DNA of 64,000 nucleotides from Melampsora larici-populina 98AG31 (Eukaryota > Basidiomycota > Pucciniomycetes > Pucciniales > Melampsoraceae), in contig NW_006768772.1 in assembly GCF_000204055.1 (NCBI RefSeq), forward strand, positions 1,372,829 through 1,436,828, in the 5' to 3' direction. Both the position numbers and the translations under genes were made by a program. Positions within the stretch are counted from its first letter, which is position 1, and each line of letters opens with the position of its first letter. Shown one piece after another: positions 11,379 to 21,678 of this stretch. Below the pieces are notes generated by a model. That model worked only from the letters and a program-made list of their open reading frames with translations. It was not told where the DNA came from and ran no database searches.

Positions 11379-13712
11379 GCAAATTTCTGGGCTTGGTTGT
11401 TTTCTTTAACTTGTTTCTGTCTTCAGGTTGTGTGCTTCTATTTTTTTCAATCAAATATCATGATCATGATTGCAAAGGTAAGCACGGGAGTCATTATCCA
11501 TTATCTCTTATTTGTTAGTTGTTGTTGTGAGCTCAAATGGAGGCCTTGGTGAAATACAAACAGGCCAATTAAGTTGTGGACAAATGGGATCTTGTGAGGT
11601 AGTGAGAGAGAGAATGCTGAGCCGCCTTGTCAGATAGGCAAAAAGCAGAAAATCTCTAAGTCCAAAGGAATTTGCCCACCTTCTGGGGTGCAAAATTGTA
11701 CTTTGGGGGGGTGTAAATGCATATTGCCACTCCGTGGCTTTGCACTGCTGATGGAGTGTAAGGGGATCCAGTGCAAAATTGGACTTCCACGGGGAATTGG
11801 ACAATTTGCACTGGTGTCTTTCACACAGGAAAAGGAGTGTAAAAAAATCACGTGTAAAATTGTATTTTGGCCCGGGGCATTTACAAATTTACACTCAACT
11901 TTTTACACATTATTTTTTGCACTTCATGATTTTGCTCAGATCCAGTGTAAAGTTGTAAGTCGGCCCCCCAAATGTTGAATTTTACACTCCACCAAATTGC
12001 ACTCAATATGGAGTTCAAAATGATCAAGTGTAAAAATCTCCTAACCCGTTGTGAATCACCTTTAGGCATTTATCCCACCTGCAGGGAGCGGCGACCCTTC
12101 ATAAACACCTTTGTGCAAGCACACATTTTTGGAATTCAGTGTAAGCATGAAGTCATTTAGACTCAAACTTCTTTTGGTTTTGCAACAGCGCCATCCGGAC
12201 ATTCACGGGCCAAATGAGGCACAAATCATGCAAGGGCATGATCGGACTTGCAGAAGTTTGGGAATGTTCCCAAAAAAAGGTTCCTTGAAGACTCCTTAGG
12301 AAAATTCCTAAGGAAGTGTCACACACCATGACAAATGATTTGTGAGAACCTCGCCGCACTTGCTTGACACGGTGAGACATCAAACCCAGTTCAAAATCTC
12401 AGCACCACCCAGATTTCAAGAGCACTATTTGACAGTAAGCTCACGGGAGGTCTGCCTCACGGCGGCGTATGTCTTGACTTTTTTGTTATACCAAACACCT
12501 GCCTGGTAATGTTTTTCACTAACTTAATCCCAGAAGGTCATACCAAGCACACACATCAAAGCCCTTTTGGCTAGCCATTATGCACAATAACCGTGAAGGT
12601 AATATGTCACCCATGAGTTTTGATAATGTTTGATTCACAGGCCTCCAAATATTTTCCTATCCTCTTGCAAAGCTGCAAGCCATCCATTATTGAGAACCAA
12701 CATGGTTGGAGTCCCTCACCTATATGGGTACATACCCTTCCTTTCTCTTGAATATTTCAAACGTTATAAGCTCTTGTATTGATGGTGGTTGATCAACTGG
12801 ACTTGAGATCATTGAGGGATCATCTGGGCTCAATTGGGAACAGTGTATGTATGCGAGAGAATGTCAGTGTCACACATATGCGGTTTGTAATCTAACTTTC
12901 ATTTTACAAAAACAGCCTGGGAGCTACGTTCCTTAAGTATTATGGAACATCCCAAAGTTCCTCAGGTCTGACCATGTTCTGAATCATTCAATATCCAAAG
13001 CCTTTCAACATTTTCAATTTCTTCAAATATAATCACTGCTTTGCATCATCAAAACCGTATGGTGGCTGTGGAGCACCAAATAAGTTCAAATGACAATATG
13101 CACAAATAGCACTTGAAACACTAACAGCCCCATGTACTAGGCTCTGGCAGGCCAGAGACTACCACGACTTCATGGGGACTTCAAAAAATCATCAGAGAAA
13201 CTTCATGGCAACTTCAGAAAAGTTTCCTATTCTACGGAAACTTTGTTTATCAACATAGAAAGATACACAATTTCTGGCAGATACCAACGGTACTATCTAC
13301 ACCCGTTTATGGAGCTGTAGTGGGGATTTTCTGATTTCTTCAAAAAAGTGCTTGATTCTTGATGCACACCTTTGAAGTCTCATAATCTCCACTATCTTGA
13401 AAAAAAATCCGGAAACCTTATTTATCCACATAGAAAGATTCCCAATGTCTGGCCAATCCCAAAAGTACTAGCTACACCCCTGTACGGAGCAGTGGTCCTG
13501 AGTTATTGCTGTTTTGTGTCCTGGCCCCAATACTTGATGTGACATTTGTGGGATAAAAAGTAGAAACCCAGAATCAAATCCAGTTTCTTTCCACCTTTTT
13601 CCCATTTTTTTTGGCTGTAAAATTAGTTTCCCCAGTTTTCCCAAACTAATTCTACAGCCAAAACAACTGGGGAAAAAACTGGGAATTCATTTGCCCATAA
13701 TTGATGGCTCTG
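11379..13712. other. Non-coding region rich in short repeats
   Basis: No supported gene in about 2.3 kb. It holds a cluster of GTGTAAA/GTGCAAA motifs on both strands at 11689-12030, a diverged ~90-bp direct repeat pair (about 13236-13325 and 13411-13498, sharing CATAGAAAGAT and CTACACCC), and a hairpin at 13613-13659 with 17-bp arms (GGCTGTAAAATTAGTTT, one mismatch). Confidence 0.5.
11689..12030. repeat. Cluster of GTG[T/C]AAA motifs in both orientations
   Basis: About fifteen copies of GTG[T/C]AAA or the reverse complement TTT[A/G]CAC occur in roughly 340 bp, several extended to GTGTAAAATTG. Early copies are mostly forward; from 11880 on, inverted copies mix in, giving fold-back potential. 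The identity is unknown: a remnant of a subterminal-repeat-rich DNA element, or a degenerate simple array. Confidence 0.5.
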
Positions 13713-14110
13713 TGTTGGGATAGTCCTGCGTGACTTCAAATTCCTTATGTAAAAGTCCTGTGAGACTAACCCATGATACGTAGAATCTAAGTGTGCTCAA
13801 CAAACATATTACATCGTGTGAAAACCATTATGTGAAAGTTTCACTATATAAATCCTACTGGAGCAGTCAAAGAAAGGTGCTTCTTCTTCACCTTTCCTTT
13901 GTCTCATTCTCTGACTGTTCCAGGTAGGATTTCTCTCTGTTTTCTGTTTCTCTGTTTTTGTCTGATTTAGTTCGTGAAATTTACATACCTTTCCTTTGTC
14001 TCTTTCTCTGACTGTTCCAGAGCTCAAGAGGTTATGAGCCTGTTGTCTACCAACTGAATTGAAACCATATCTCATATTCCTAGTTCTTTGAACAACTCAA
14101 TTAGCTTCTC
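13713..14110 (+). other. Candidate copia-2 5' LTR / promoter region
   Basis: Starts with TG and is followed by a TATA-like box (about 13843). Two copies of CCTTTCCTTTGTCTC...TCTCTGACTGTTCCAG lie at 13891-13923 and 13988-14020. The first CAG is followed by GTAGG, so spliced leader use is possible. There is no second LTR to prove the edges. Confidence 0.35.
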
Positions 14111-14163
14111 GAATATAGTTTTTAAAACTCTAATCATCATCGCACATCTACTTAAATCTTTCT

Positions 14164-15857
14164 TTGTCTGTATCCTTCATTTCGGAAAGGTCCAAAGGTA
14201 AAATGACTGATAGTACAGATAAAACAGTCAAATTATCTGGTATTACGCCACTCCGCCCTCCCGGAGACGACTCAAATTATCTTGCTTGGGAGTTTAAAAT
14301 CAAACTTGCTCTTGAAGATGCCAAGCTCTCGTACGTTCTGCATCCCATCGTGGCGAAGGACCGTCCATCGGGATGGGAAGTCGACAACACCAAGGCCTGT
14401 ACCTTGATCTTGAGATATATCAAGCCGCATTGAAGAGATGCAGCAGGGATGTGGGGGTCACTACGTCTTGCGCATGAGGACTCCACGTCTGGAGGCCGCA
14501 TGCATCTCCTCCATTGTCTCATCACAACACAAATGGATGGTGAGGATGTTATTTCTCATATTGACAACCTCCATCCCGTGTATGAATGACTTGACTCCTT
14601 AATCACAAGCAAATCTCCTCTCACTGTCGACAAAATCATCACCACGTCTATTAATTAACTTCTCTCCCAGTTGACTGGCTACCGGTCGTGACTCCTCTTA
14701 TGCAACGCACCACTGTCAACTCAGCTACTGTCATCCAAGCCATCAAGAATGAGGTCACCCGACGTAAGACTTCCCTTGATCAAACAATGTTATCCAATAC
14801 TGTTGCAGCAAGAGCACATGCAACTCGAGCTTCTGGTTTCCGCCCTCAGTCTGGTCCATCATGTAACACTAAGTACTGCACTTACTGCAAGAGGCATAAT
14901 CACGAAGTTGCAAACTGCTGGATCAAAGAAACCGATGAAGGACACCCATCCACTACTTCATCTCAAGCCTCCAACAACTCCTCTCGATTCACTACCAAGG
15001 CTGGGAAAACTTTGGTACTCACTCTTGACTGTAGCAATGATGAAGAAGAATTGGTAAACGAAGAAAACTTTGTTCAAGTCAAATCCGCTAAAGTTGTCTC
15101 CGCCAAAGACGTGAACGTGTCCGATTGCAACATCGATTCAGGTTGTTCGCTCTCAATGACGCCACACAAATCATCTATCGCCGGTCTTGAAAGCTCGAAG
15201 AAAATAATCCAACTAGCCGACTCATCATCTATTAAGGCTACTCACTCTGGAACAACTATCTTACCTAGGAATGGAAACGATCATCATCATTGTACTCTAC
15301 TTGTTCCAGCGCTTCAAGAACCTCTTCTCTCAGTTTCTTCTATCTGCAATGATGGGTTTATCCTTGTTCTCAACAAATCCTCTTGTTCATTCTATCGCGC
15401 TGATGATGTATCCATCACCTCAGCACCAGTCAGCACCGGTTACCAAAAAGGCAACATGTACTACTTGGCTGCTAAGGTAGATGAACCCTGCTCCAATCTG
15501 GCTTTGGAAAATAATTCTGATTCCACTCTTCTTCACTGGCATCAAAAACTAGGTCATATAGGATTAAAATTGCTCAAGAAACTTCTATCAACATCCGAAA
15601 TCAAGCCTGATGTCATGAATGAGATAGATGTTCAAAGGTGTCCTGTGTGTGTCAAGTCCAAGATGGCAAGGAGTTCTTTTAAATCTTGCTCAGACCACAG
15701 ATCTACTTCTGTTGGCGCTCTCATTCACTCCAATGTGTGTAGTTTTGAAGTATCATCATGTGAAGGATATAAATATTTTGTAACTTTCATCGACGACTAC
15801 TCTAAATTTACCATCATGTATCATTCAAGTAAAAGGGAAACCATGTTCCCAGATTAA
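14164..15857 (+). pseudogene. copia-2 gag-protease-integrase, truncated
   Basis: The gag starts with MTDSTDKTVKLSGITPL (ATG at 14203) and continues with SNYLAWEFKIKLALED, a typical DUF4219/UBN2 gag N-terminus. In-frame TGA (14431, 14587) and TAA (14656) codons, then a one-base frameshift near 14665, precede the second open stretch 14688-15857. That has a CCHC-like knuckle (CTYCKRHNHEVANCW), protease site DSGCS, gag-pre-integrase HWHQKLGHIGL, integrase zinc region CPVCVKSKM and the first integrase-core residues. Truncation removes the rest of the integrase and everything downstream. Confidence 0.85.
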
Positions 15858-16705
15858 ACTCACTTTAACCCCCAAACCCTACTAAAAATTTACCGGTTTT
15901 TGTGTATATCACATTTAAACCACTTCCCACACGCTCCACCCAAATTTTGCGTTTTCATTGATCCTTGTTCCACATCCCCATTGAATCAAGCATCCATACT
16001 TTACATTTTCATTCCATCCGAGCATGTCATTTTGTTCGAAAGGTCAGCTACCTTTTTATCAAAAGCACCTATACGATTGTATCACAGCAAAGCAAACCAT
16101 ATACTAACCAGTTTCTGCTCCACACCTTCACACTTCAGCAATCAAGTACATCATCCAATTTCAACCCTCAGCCCTGTCCCTTTGAAAGTCTCCATCTCAT
16201 TGTATCATCGGACATTTGATTACTAAATCATGTCCCGAACTTTTACTCATTTAGTCAGAAAGCATGTTCTTCGATCCCACCGCCCAGGCTTCTCCATCCA
16301 AAAGCCTCCATATCATCATACCTAAATCTCCTCCACCATCAATACCGGCCCACACCTCCTCTGTTTCCAGCATGTCATTTGTTTTCAAAGTTTACCCGCC
16401 TTCTTTCAAAGCCTTGTTAGCCTCATTTTCCACGCGCACCGTTTTCTCTTAATCTTGGTTGAATGTGCACATGAATGTCAATTGTCAGTCAGATTTCACA
16501 CTGATCATACCCCAGGACCATTTGCCTATGTCAGTATCTTTGCATTACATCCCTCCTGACCCCTATGAAAGCCTGACAACCACCCCTTACCCATTGCCAC
16601 CTATCACTTTTCTTGATTCATTAGACCCACCATTACTACCTTTTGGTTTCAGGGCCATCATACACGTTCAGCATTTTCCAAGAAGCCTCCTGCTCATCCA
16701 GGATC
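15858..16705. other. No gene recognised; C/T-rich
   Basis: This 0.85-kb stretch is C- and T-rich and gives low-complexity Pro/Ser/His open frames. No conserved motif or intron chain is visible. It may include the promoter or an upstream exon of the gene that follows (TTTCAG at 16647-16652 could be an acceptor). Confidence 0.35.
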
Positions 16706-17584
16706 ATGGCTCACCAAGTGAAACACCCTGTTGTCATCTACTCCTTGTTCCATGCGCACAAGATAGTAAGTGGCATTGTCAAATCAAATGAAATGTGTTT
16801 TTGCGCGCGGGTCATAATTGTGTTTGCTCTAGGTAGCACGCATCAGCCCAAATCAATGGTGCAACTTGCCAGAAGCAGAAACATCCTTCAAATCAATTGC
16901 CAATGACGGTACACCTTACAATTGGGCCTTATCACTTCTTCCTGACCGATCGGTTCCTTTCTTTGTCAAGAGGCCAGGATGGTTTGATCTCTCGGGCCGT
17001 TTCCTGCCCCTCAATGACTACCCCCGGCCAATCATGTATTATGACTCCCATTCCACTGGTGGAGTGGCAGATTCGTTCGTTTTGGATGACCCAAAGCCTA
17101 GGTGGGTTTGCACCTCCAGTGTAGGGGTTATTATTGGTCTCCAGGACCTGCTTAACAACAACCACAACAAGACTAAAGTGGTTCTCTGTCACACCGATTA
17201 CAGCTTTCTGGTGAGTATAGTCATCAATTCACAAGGTGGGATCGCAGCTGACCATAATTTGCGTAGCTTTGACCTTGAGTATCTATGCACTAGGACGTAG
17301 TCCGCGGTGGTCACTGACACAAGTTGTTCATTGGAAGAAATGTCAAAACCTCGGGTCGACTCTGCGCGTTTAATCAACAGACTCATATGTGGCGCATCAT
17401 GGTACGTTCTGTATATATTTAATCCATATTGCCTGGTTAGCTCATACATCACTATTCCATTGACCCCTATGATCCATAGGTGGATACCTTGGACGCTGAC
17501 CCACCACAAGATGGCAATGATGTTGATGGGGTGAATGTGCCAGAGCAAGACGCGAATGATATTGCAGGAGCGGGTATTGTTTAG
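16706..17584 (+). CDS. Multi-exon gene of unknown function (partial model)
   Basis: Exon 1 16706-16765 (MAHQVKHPVVIYSLFHAHKI), 67-bp intron (GTAAGT ... CTCTAG), exon 2 16833-17210, donor GTGAGT, branch CTGAC, then exon 3 from 17301 to about 17401. Exons 1-3 join in phase 0. The protein has a well-formed globular core (GTPYNWALSLLPDR, RPGWFDLSGRFLPLNDYPRP, PRWVCTSSVGVIIGLQDLL). An acidic tail exon (17480-17584, ends NDIAGAGIV then TAG) is attractive, but its phase does not match the GTACGT donor at 17402. Either the end of my model is wrong or the gene has a one-base lesion. Family not recognised. Confidence 0.5.
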
Positions 17585-18313
17585 TGCAGTTCTTTTGTGT
17601 AAGACATTTGTCATTAAGCGCAAGTCCTGAGAAATAAGAGAGAATCCTTGTTCACACATCCTATGCCCCAATTTGATTTTTTCCTGACCTCGCTGGCACA
17701 ACACTAAGTTTCCCACAGAAATTCATCCTTTGGGACGAGATAGCAATGCAGCACAAGTATGTGATTGAGTGCTTTGACCGCCCAATAGGGACTTGACTTG
17801 TATCCATCCATCCACTCTCCTTGTTACCCTTGAGGGTATATATTTATATTACATGAGAGGTGATTTATATCACCATCCTTGCTCTTACCTTACCTCGTGG
17901 TGAGGTAAGAGCTGGTTTGGGAAAGCGCGCGCCGCAAGTCTTTCAAGTTGGTTCTCTAAAACCAACCGCTTGGTTTGACGGAACCAAGTTTATGGTTCCT
18001 TCACCCCAACCCTTCTGATCACTGTGATCGGGGTTGGTTTATAGAAGCTTGAAAGTCTGATAACTTGCTGAGGTCTTGCGCACTCTCTATGTTTAGGGGG
18101 GGGTTGTCCAAACTCCCTATCACCAAGGTTGGCAAAGGTCTACCGTGCCGTTCTTGGCCTGGCGGACAACCCCTCCTACGGCATGGTAGGGGTTAGTTAC
18201 GGACGTTCTTAAACGGTGGGCCGTGCTGCTTCTTGTGTTCCTTATTTCCGATGTCATCTCTACTGCTGCTAGTCTGAATTTCATGTTCCCTGACGTAGTC
18301 CACTGTCTCAACT
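17585..18313. other. Non-coding; hairpins at the 3' side of the DIRS-order element
   Basis: No supported gene. Hairpins: GCTCTTACCT (17881-17890) pairs with AGGTAAGAGC (17903-17912). Several AACCAA/TTGGTT arms lie at 17950-18050. This is the expected place for the 3' terminal repeats of the retroelement that follows, but I could not match a split direct repeat to its 5' side. Confidence 0.4.
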
Positions 18314-19388
18314 TTAAGCCTTCAACTTAATCGCATCTAAGAACACCTTTACATCTTCCACTTCCTTCTTGGAGAACTCCTTTACATAGCGTTTAACTGA
18401 ATCTGACTTCCAACGTCCTATCTTTTGAATTACTTTTTCTGACGTGCCTAGATTCGCTCTGATCGAGGCGCCTCCTACCCTGAAAGAATGACCTGTCCAT
18501 TTCTCTAAAGTTGCTTTACCCCATACCTTTTCAACGGTACGTATGAACACCTTCTTCGAAAGTACACCATCTTTTGTTTGAAAGAAATGAGATTCCCTTC
18601 CTTTTTCCGGGTTTGCGTCTCTTATACGTTTTAGCGCCTTCACCAGATCTAAAACCAAAGGTTGGGTCTGGAAGGTAATGACTTGCACTTCATTCGGAGA
18701 CGCTGTTTTCCCCTTCCGCAATTTAATCTTCGCCCAATCTCCTTTCGTTGACGTCCCAAATTTGACATGATGATTTAAAATAGCTCCATCATTCTTGGTC
18801 TGTCTGAAGATTTCACCTAATCGCATCATACCCCAAAACGCCACTAGCGCTACGTCGGCCGCCAAGGTTTGAGTTTCTGATTTACCGTAAGAGTCAATTA
18901 AGAGCTTGTACAGCTGCTGTACTGTTACGGGTTTCTTTGTCGATTCCAGGACTACTCCTTCTTCTTCTCTCTTGGTTGCTCTCAATAAAATCTTCACAAT
19001 TTCTGGGTCGATTTCAACTACTGTGCAAGTGCTTCACCACACGCCACACGTGATGCCATCTACGATTTATGATGTCTGGCCGCCGTTACCGGTTCTTTGG
19101 AGAATTAGGTATGTCAATTCTTGTCCGTCCTGCACAAGCTATGAATCCGTACAAGTCCTCATTCTTAATCGGTCTTCCTTCTTCAAACTCCCTTCCCGTA
19201 GATTCAACGTAAGCTATATACTTGGAGAGGCCTGAAGAATACCCCGCCAGTGTTGTCTTCGCCCAGCTTCCAACTGCCAGATGAGCTCCTGGTATCGTAG
19301 ACCTTTTCGCTGCCCGTCCAAAATGACCTGGGACGTCGTACGGTTTTGATATTACCGCTGATCGGTTTACTCTAGGAAGGCAAGGCAT
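18314..19388 (-). pseudogene. Tyrosine recombinase of the DIRS-order element
   Basis: Two pieces. The N-terminal core-binding part (19388-19086) contains GSWAKTTLAGYSSGLSKYI. The catalytic part (18997-18314) holds the tyrosine-recombinase residues: Arg in GMMRLGEI, Lys in the beta-hairpin region, His-x-x-Arg in GHSFRVGG, a Gly-Arg-Trp box, and the nucleophile Tyr in VKRYVKEF. The pieces are in different frames with stops between 18998 and 19085. No intron with good signals bridges them in phase, so I call it frameshifted. The enzyme would integrate circular double-stranded DNA intermediates of the retroelement. Confidence 0.82.
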
Positions 19389-19775
19389 GTCTGACGTTTG
19401 AGACCACTAGGCAGTTAGGTAGAATGGAGTCTAATTGCTGTCTTTTTCACGTGGACTTCTTCTTCAGGTCTCTTTCGAGCATTACTCAAGCCTTTCGATC
19501 CCTTAGGTCGCGCACCTCACTTAGGTTGTGCTCCCTTCGAATCGCTCTCAAGCCGTACCACTATTGACACGCGCCTCTCACAACTCACATCAAGTGGTAA
19601 ACTTACTTCAATTCGGTCATTGTCTGTCTGTCCAAATCATCTCTTCGCAGAGCTCCAGGACGTGGAACCTTTTACGTCTCTCTAGAACAAGCATTTTGTG
19701 CATTTCTTGTTTATTTACTTAGATCCTCTTACAATTCTGCTCCACGCCCACCTGGCTCTCTCGGCAAAAACTGTA
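19389..19775. other. Spacer between RT-RNase H and recombinase
   Basis: There is no long open frame. The stretch lies between two same-strand genes of one retroelement, and an internal promoter or terminal-repeat component would be expected around here. I see no repeat partner for it in the window. Confidence 0.4.
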
Positions 19776-21467
19776 CTACTTCGCTTGTTTTAGGAATCTC
19801 CTCAAGTCATTCGGTAAGTCTAGCCACATCCTGTGCTCTTCTTTCTTGTTAGACCTTTTCCCCCTCGACAGAGCATCTGCTGCATTATCTGCCGACACTA
19901 CTCTCTTTGCAGTTATTGAATATTGATTCTTTATTAGCCTGTCCTGAATCTTCTTCCACTCGGCGTTTACTAACGGATCCTTGGATTTACCATTAATTAC
20001 TGCGTTTTCCGTTACAGTGTTATCCGTCAACACCGAATAGTTCCGACCTTTGACGTCTTCCAGCTGTTCAATCATCAACAAACCTATTCGTACGGCCACA
20101 GTCTCCACCCAAGCAATCCCACGTTGATCTCCATTCTCTTCTTGAATATCCCAGTTATTCCGAAGTTTGAATTGGGACCAGTTTTTTCCAACAATTACTC
20201 CGATTCCGAATGATGTCGACGCGTCACCGACCCAACCTACATTCCTTACTACCGGTCTTGGGATTACTCGTAAAGGATTTGCCGTTTGTAAGGTTTTGAG
20301 CCGGATTTCCAGATCTTCTTTCACTTCGTCCGGAATAGTCCTTAACGCGAATTTATTCCCCCAGTTCTTCATCATCCTATAGGACGCTGAGGTGTATACC
20401 CTCATCTGTGGGAATACGAAGGTTATATGATTCAATCTTCCGACCAACACCTCTGTCTTCTTAAATGATTGTTTCTTCTCAAGTAAGTACTCTTTGATCT
20501 GTGTCATTCGCAATTCTATTTTTTCTTGAGGTAGCCTGACAGTTCTCTCTTCTCCGTTCCACACGAAACCCAAGTACTTTTGTTCGACGTCAAACTCCTT
20601 CCATTTCTTCTCATTTGTCTCTACACCCATTTCGCTACTTGCAGTCGCTATCTCCCGCATTGTCGTGGTATTCGATCCGTCTGCTGGTTTGACAAACAAG
20701 GTATCGTCTACCCAGCGGAAGCTTTGAAGCAAGTCAAACTGCCTCATTATAATTTCTCTCCAAGCTTCTGCTGCTTCTCCAAAGGTTCCGCAACCCGCTA
20801 CGCCGCCGAACTGCACCCTCGTATCCACATATACAAACCCGTTGAACCCAAGGATCATCAAGAACCTCCACTGATCCATGGCTACCGGGATCTGTCGATA
20901 GGCTTTCGCCCAATCGAACACTCCCAACACTAACCTGCCCTTGTACGTTGTAAAAAAATAAGCTACTGATTTGAAGTCATCCCATGATGTCTCAAAATCG
21001 TCTTTATCGACACGCAGGTTTACTGACTCAATATCTGGATTGTTCTTTGGATACGACAGGTTGCTGATCGGTCTGAACGACCCGTCTCCGTTCACTACTG
21101 CACCCAACGGATTTGTTCTGAAAAATCCGAATCTTCTAAACGCCTCTTCTTTCGTCCACGGGCCGAAGATCCTTCCTTTACTTATCTCCAACTTCAAATT
21201 TTCCTCTATCTTTTCTCTCGCGTTCAAAGCTGAGGTATGATTGTCTGGGCAAAAATATCGCATTCCTCTCACCTCTGCATTCTTAATGCCCTGGTCGAAA
21301 CCTTTCTCAAAACCACTTAGGATATGCTTATATTTCACCTCAATGCCGTACTTTCGCAAACGTTCCTTCCACACCTTCAGATTCATCTCGCAGGAGGGTC
21401 CTTCTGGCCAGAATCTGCCTATTTTGTCTCCTCTTCCTTGTCTCGCTTCGTCTTCCTGACTTGACAA
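19776..21467 (-). CDS. Reverse transcriptase / RNase H of the DIRS-order element
   Basis: An uninterrupted 563-aa protein from an ATG at 21467. Reverse transcriptase motifs in order: SFRPISNLSYP (~residue 130), catalytic FDWAKAYRQIPV (Asp ~185), QFGGVAGCGTFGEAAE (~219), FRWVDDTLFV (Asp-Asp ~254) and KYLGFVW (~298). An RNase H domain follows with GDASTSFG (~415), a Glu in the middle segment, SVLTDNTVTENAVI and SADNAADALSRG near the C-terminus, the RNase H signature of DIRS/gypsy-like elements. It copies element RNA into DNA and removes the RNA strand. It is the best preserved gene of this element. It lies 211 bp downstream of gag and is probably expressed from the same transcript. Confidence 0.93.
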   Translation of the reverse strand: MSSQEDEARQGRGDKIGRFWPEGPSCEMNLKVWKERLRKYGIEVKYKHILSGFEKGFDQGIKNAEVRGMRYFCPDNHTSALNAREKIEENLKLEISKGRIFGPWTKEEAFRRFGFFRTNPLGAVVNGDGSFRPISNLSYPKNNPDIESVNLRVDKDDFETSWDDFKSVAYFFTTYKGRLVLGVFDWAKAYRQIPVAMDQWRFLMILGFNGFVYVDTRVQFGGVAGCGTFGEAAEAWREIIMRQFDLLQSFRWVDDTLFVKPADGSNTTTMREIATASSEMGVETNEKKWKEFDVEQKYLGFVWNGEERTVRLPQEKIELRMTQIKEYLLEKKQSFKKTEVLVGRLNHITFVFPQMRVYTSASYRMMKNWGNKFALRTIPDEVKEDLEIRLKTLQTANPLRVIPRPVVRNVGWVGDASTSFGIGVIVGKNWSQFKLRNNWDIQEENGDQRGIAWVETVAVRIGLLMIEQLEDVKGRNYSVLTDNTVTENAVINGKSKDPLVNAEWKKIQDRLIKNQYSITAKRVVSADNAADALSRGKRSNKKEEHRMWLDLPNDLRRFLKQAK

Positions 21468-21678
21468 CGAACTAATTGACCCATTGGCTCGACTAATTCA
21501 ATGGTCAATTTTGGTCAACGTAGCGCGGCATATAAGGGAGTGATTAGGGTGGTGTGAATGACGGCAACATAAGAAACGGTGGATCACATGTTAGTCTCGG
21601 ATTTCACAGAGCCAATTTGTCTTTTTCGACATTTTATTGCATAGGACACATTCTTTTAAACCCAATTAGTCTTAAGGC

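Larger units (their letters stand above)
13713..15857 (+). mobile_element. 5' half of a second Ty1/copia element (copia-2)
   Basis: A candidate 5' LTR starts TGTTGGGA at 13713 with a TATA-like CTATATAAA near 13843. Gag begins at about 14164-14203. A CCHC-like knuckle, protease, gag-pre-integrase and the beginning of the integrase follow. The element stops abruptly at 15857 in the integrase (after FVTFIDDYSKF), so reverse transcriptase, RNase H and the 3' LTR are absent. It is a separate family from copia-1, judged by its gag and protease sequences. Confidence 0.82.

Noticed and set aside
16264..16791. Pro/Ser-rich open frames upstream of the 16.7-kb gene
   Set aside because: Low-complexity C/T-rich sequence with no motif, no intron chain and no consistent frame.
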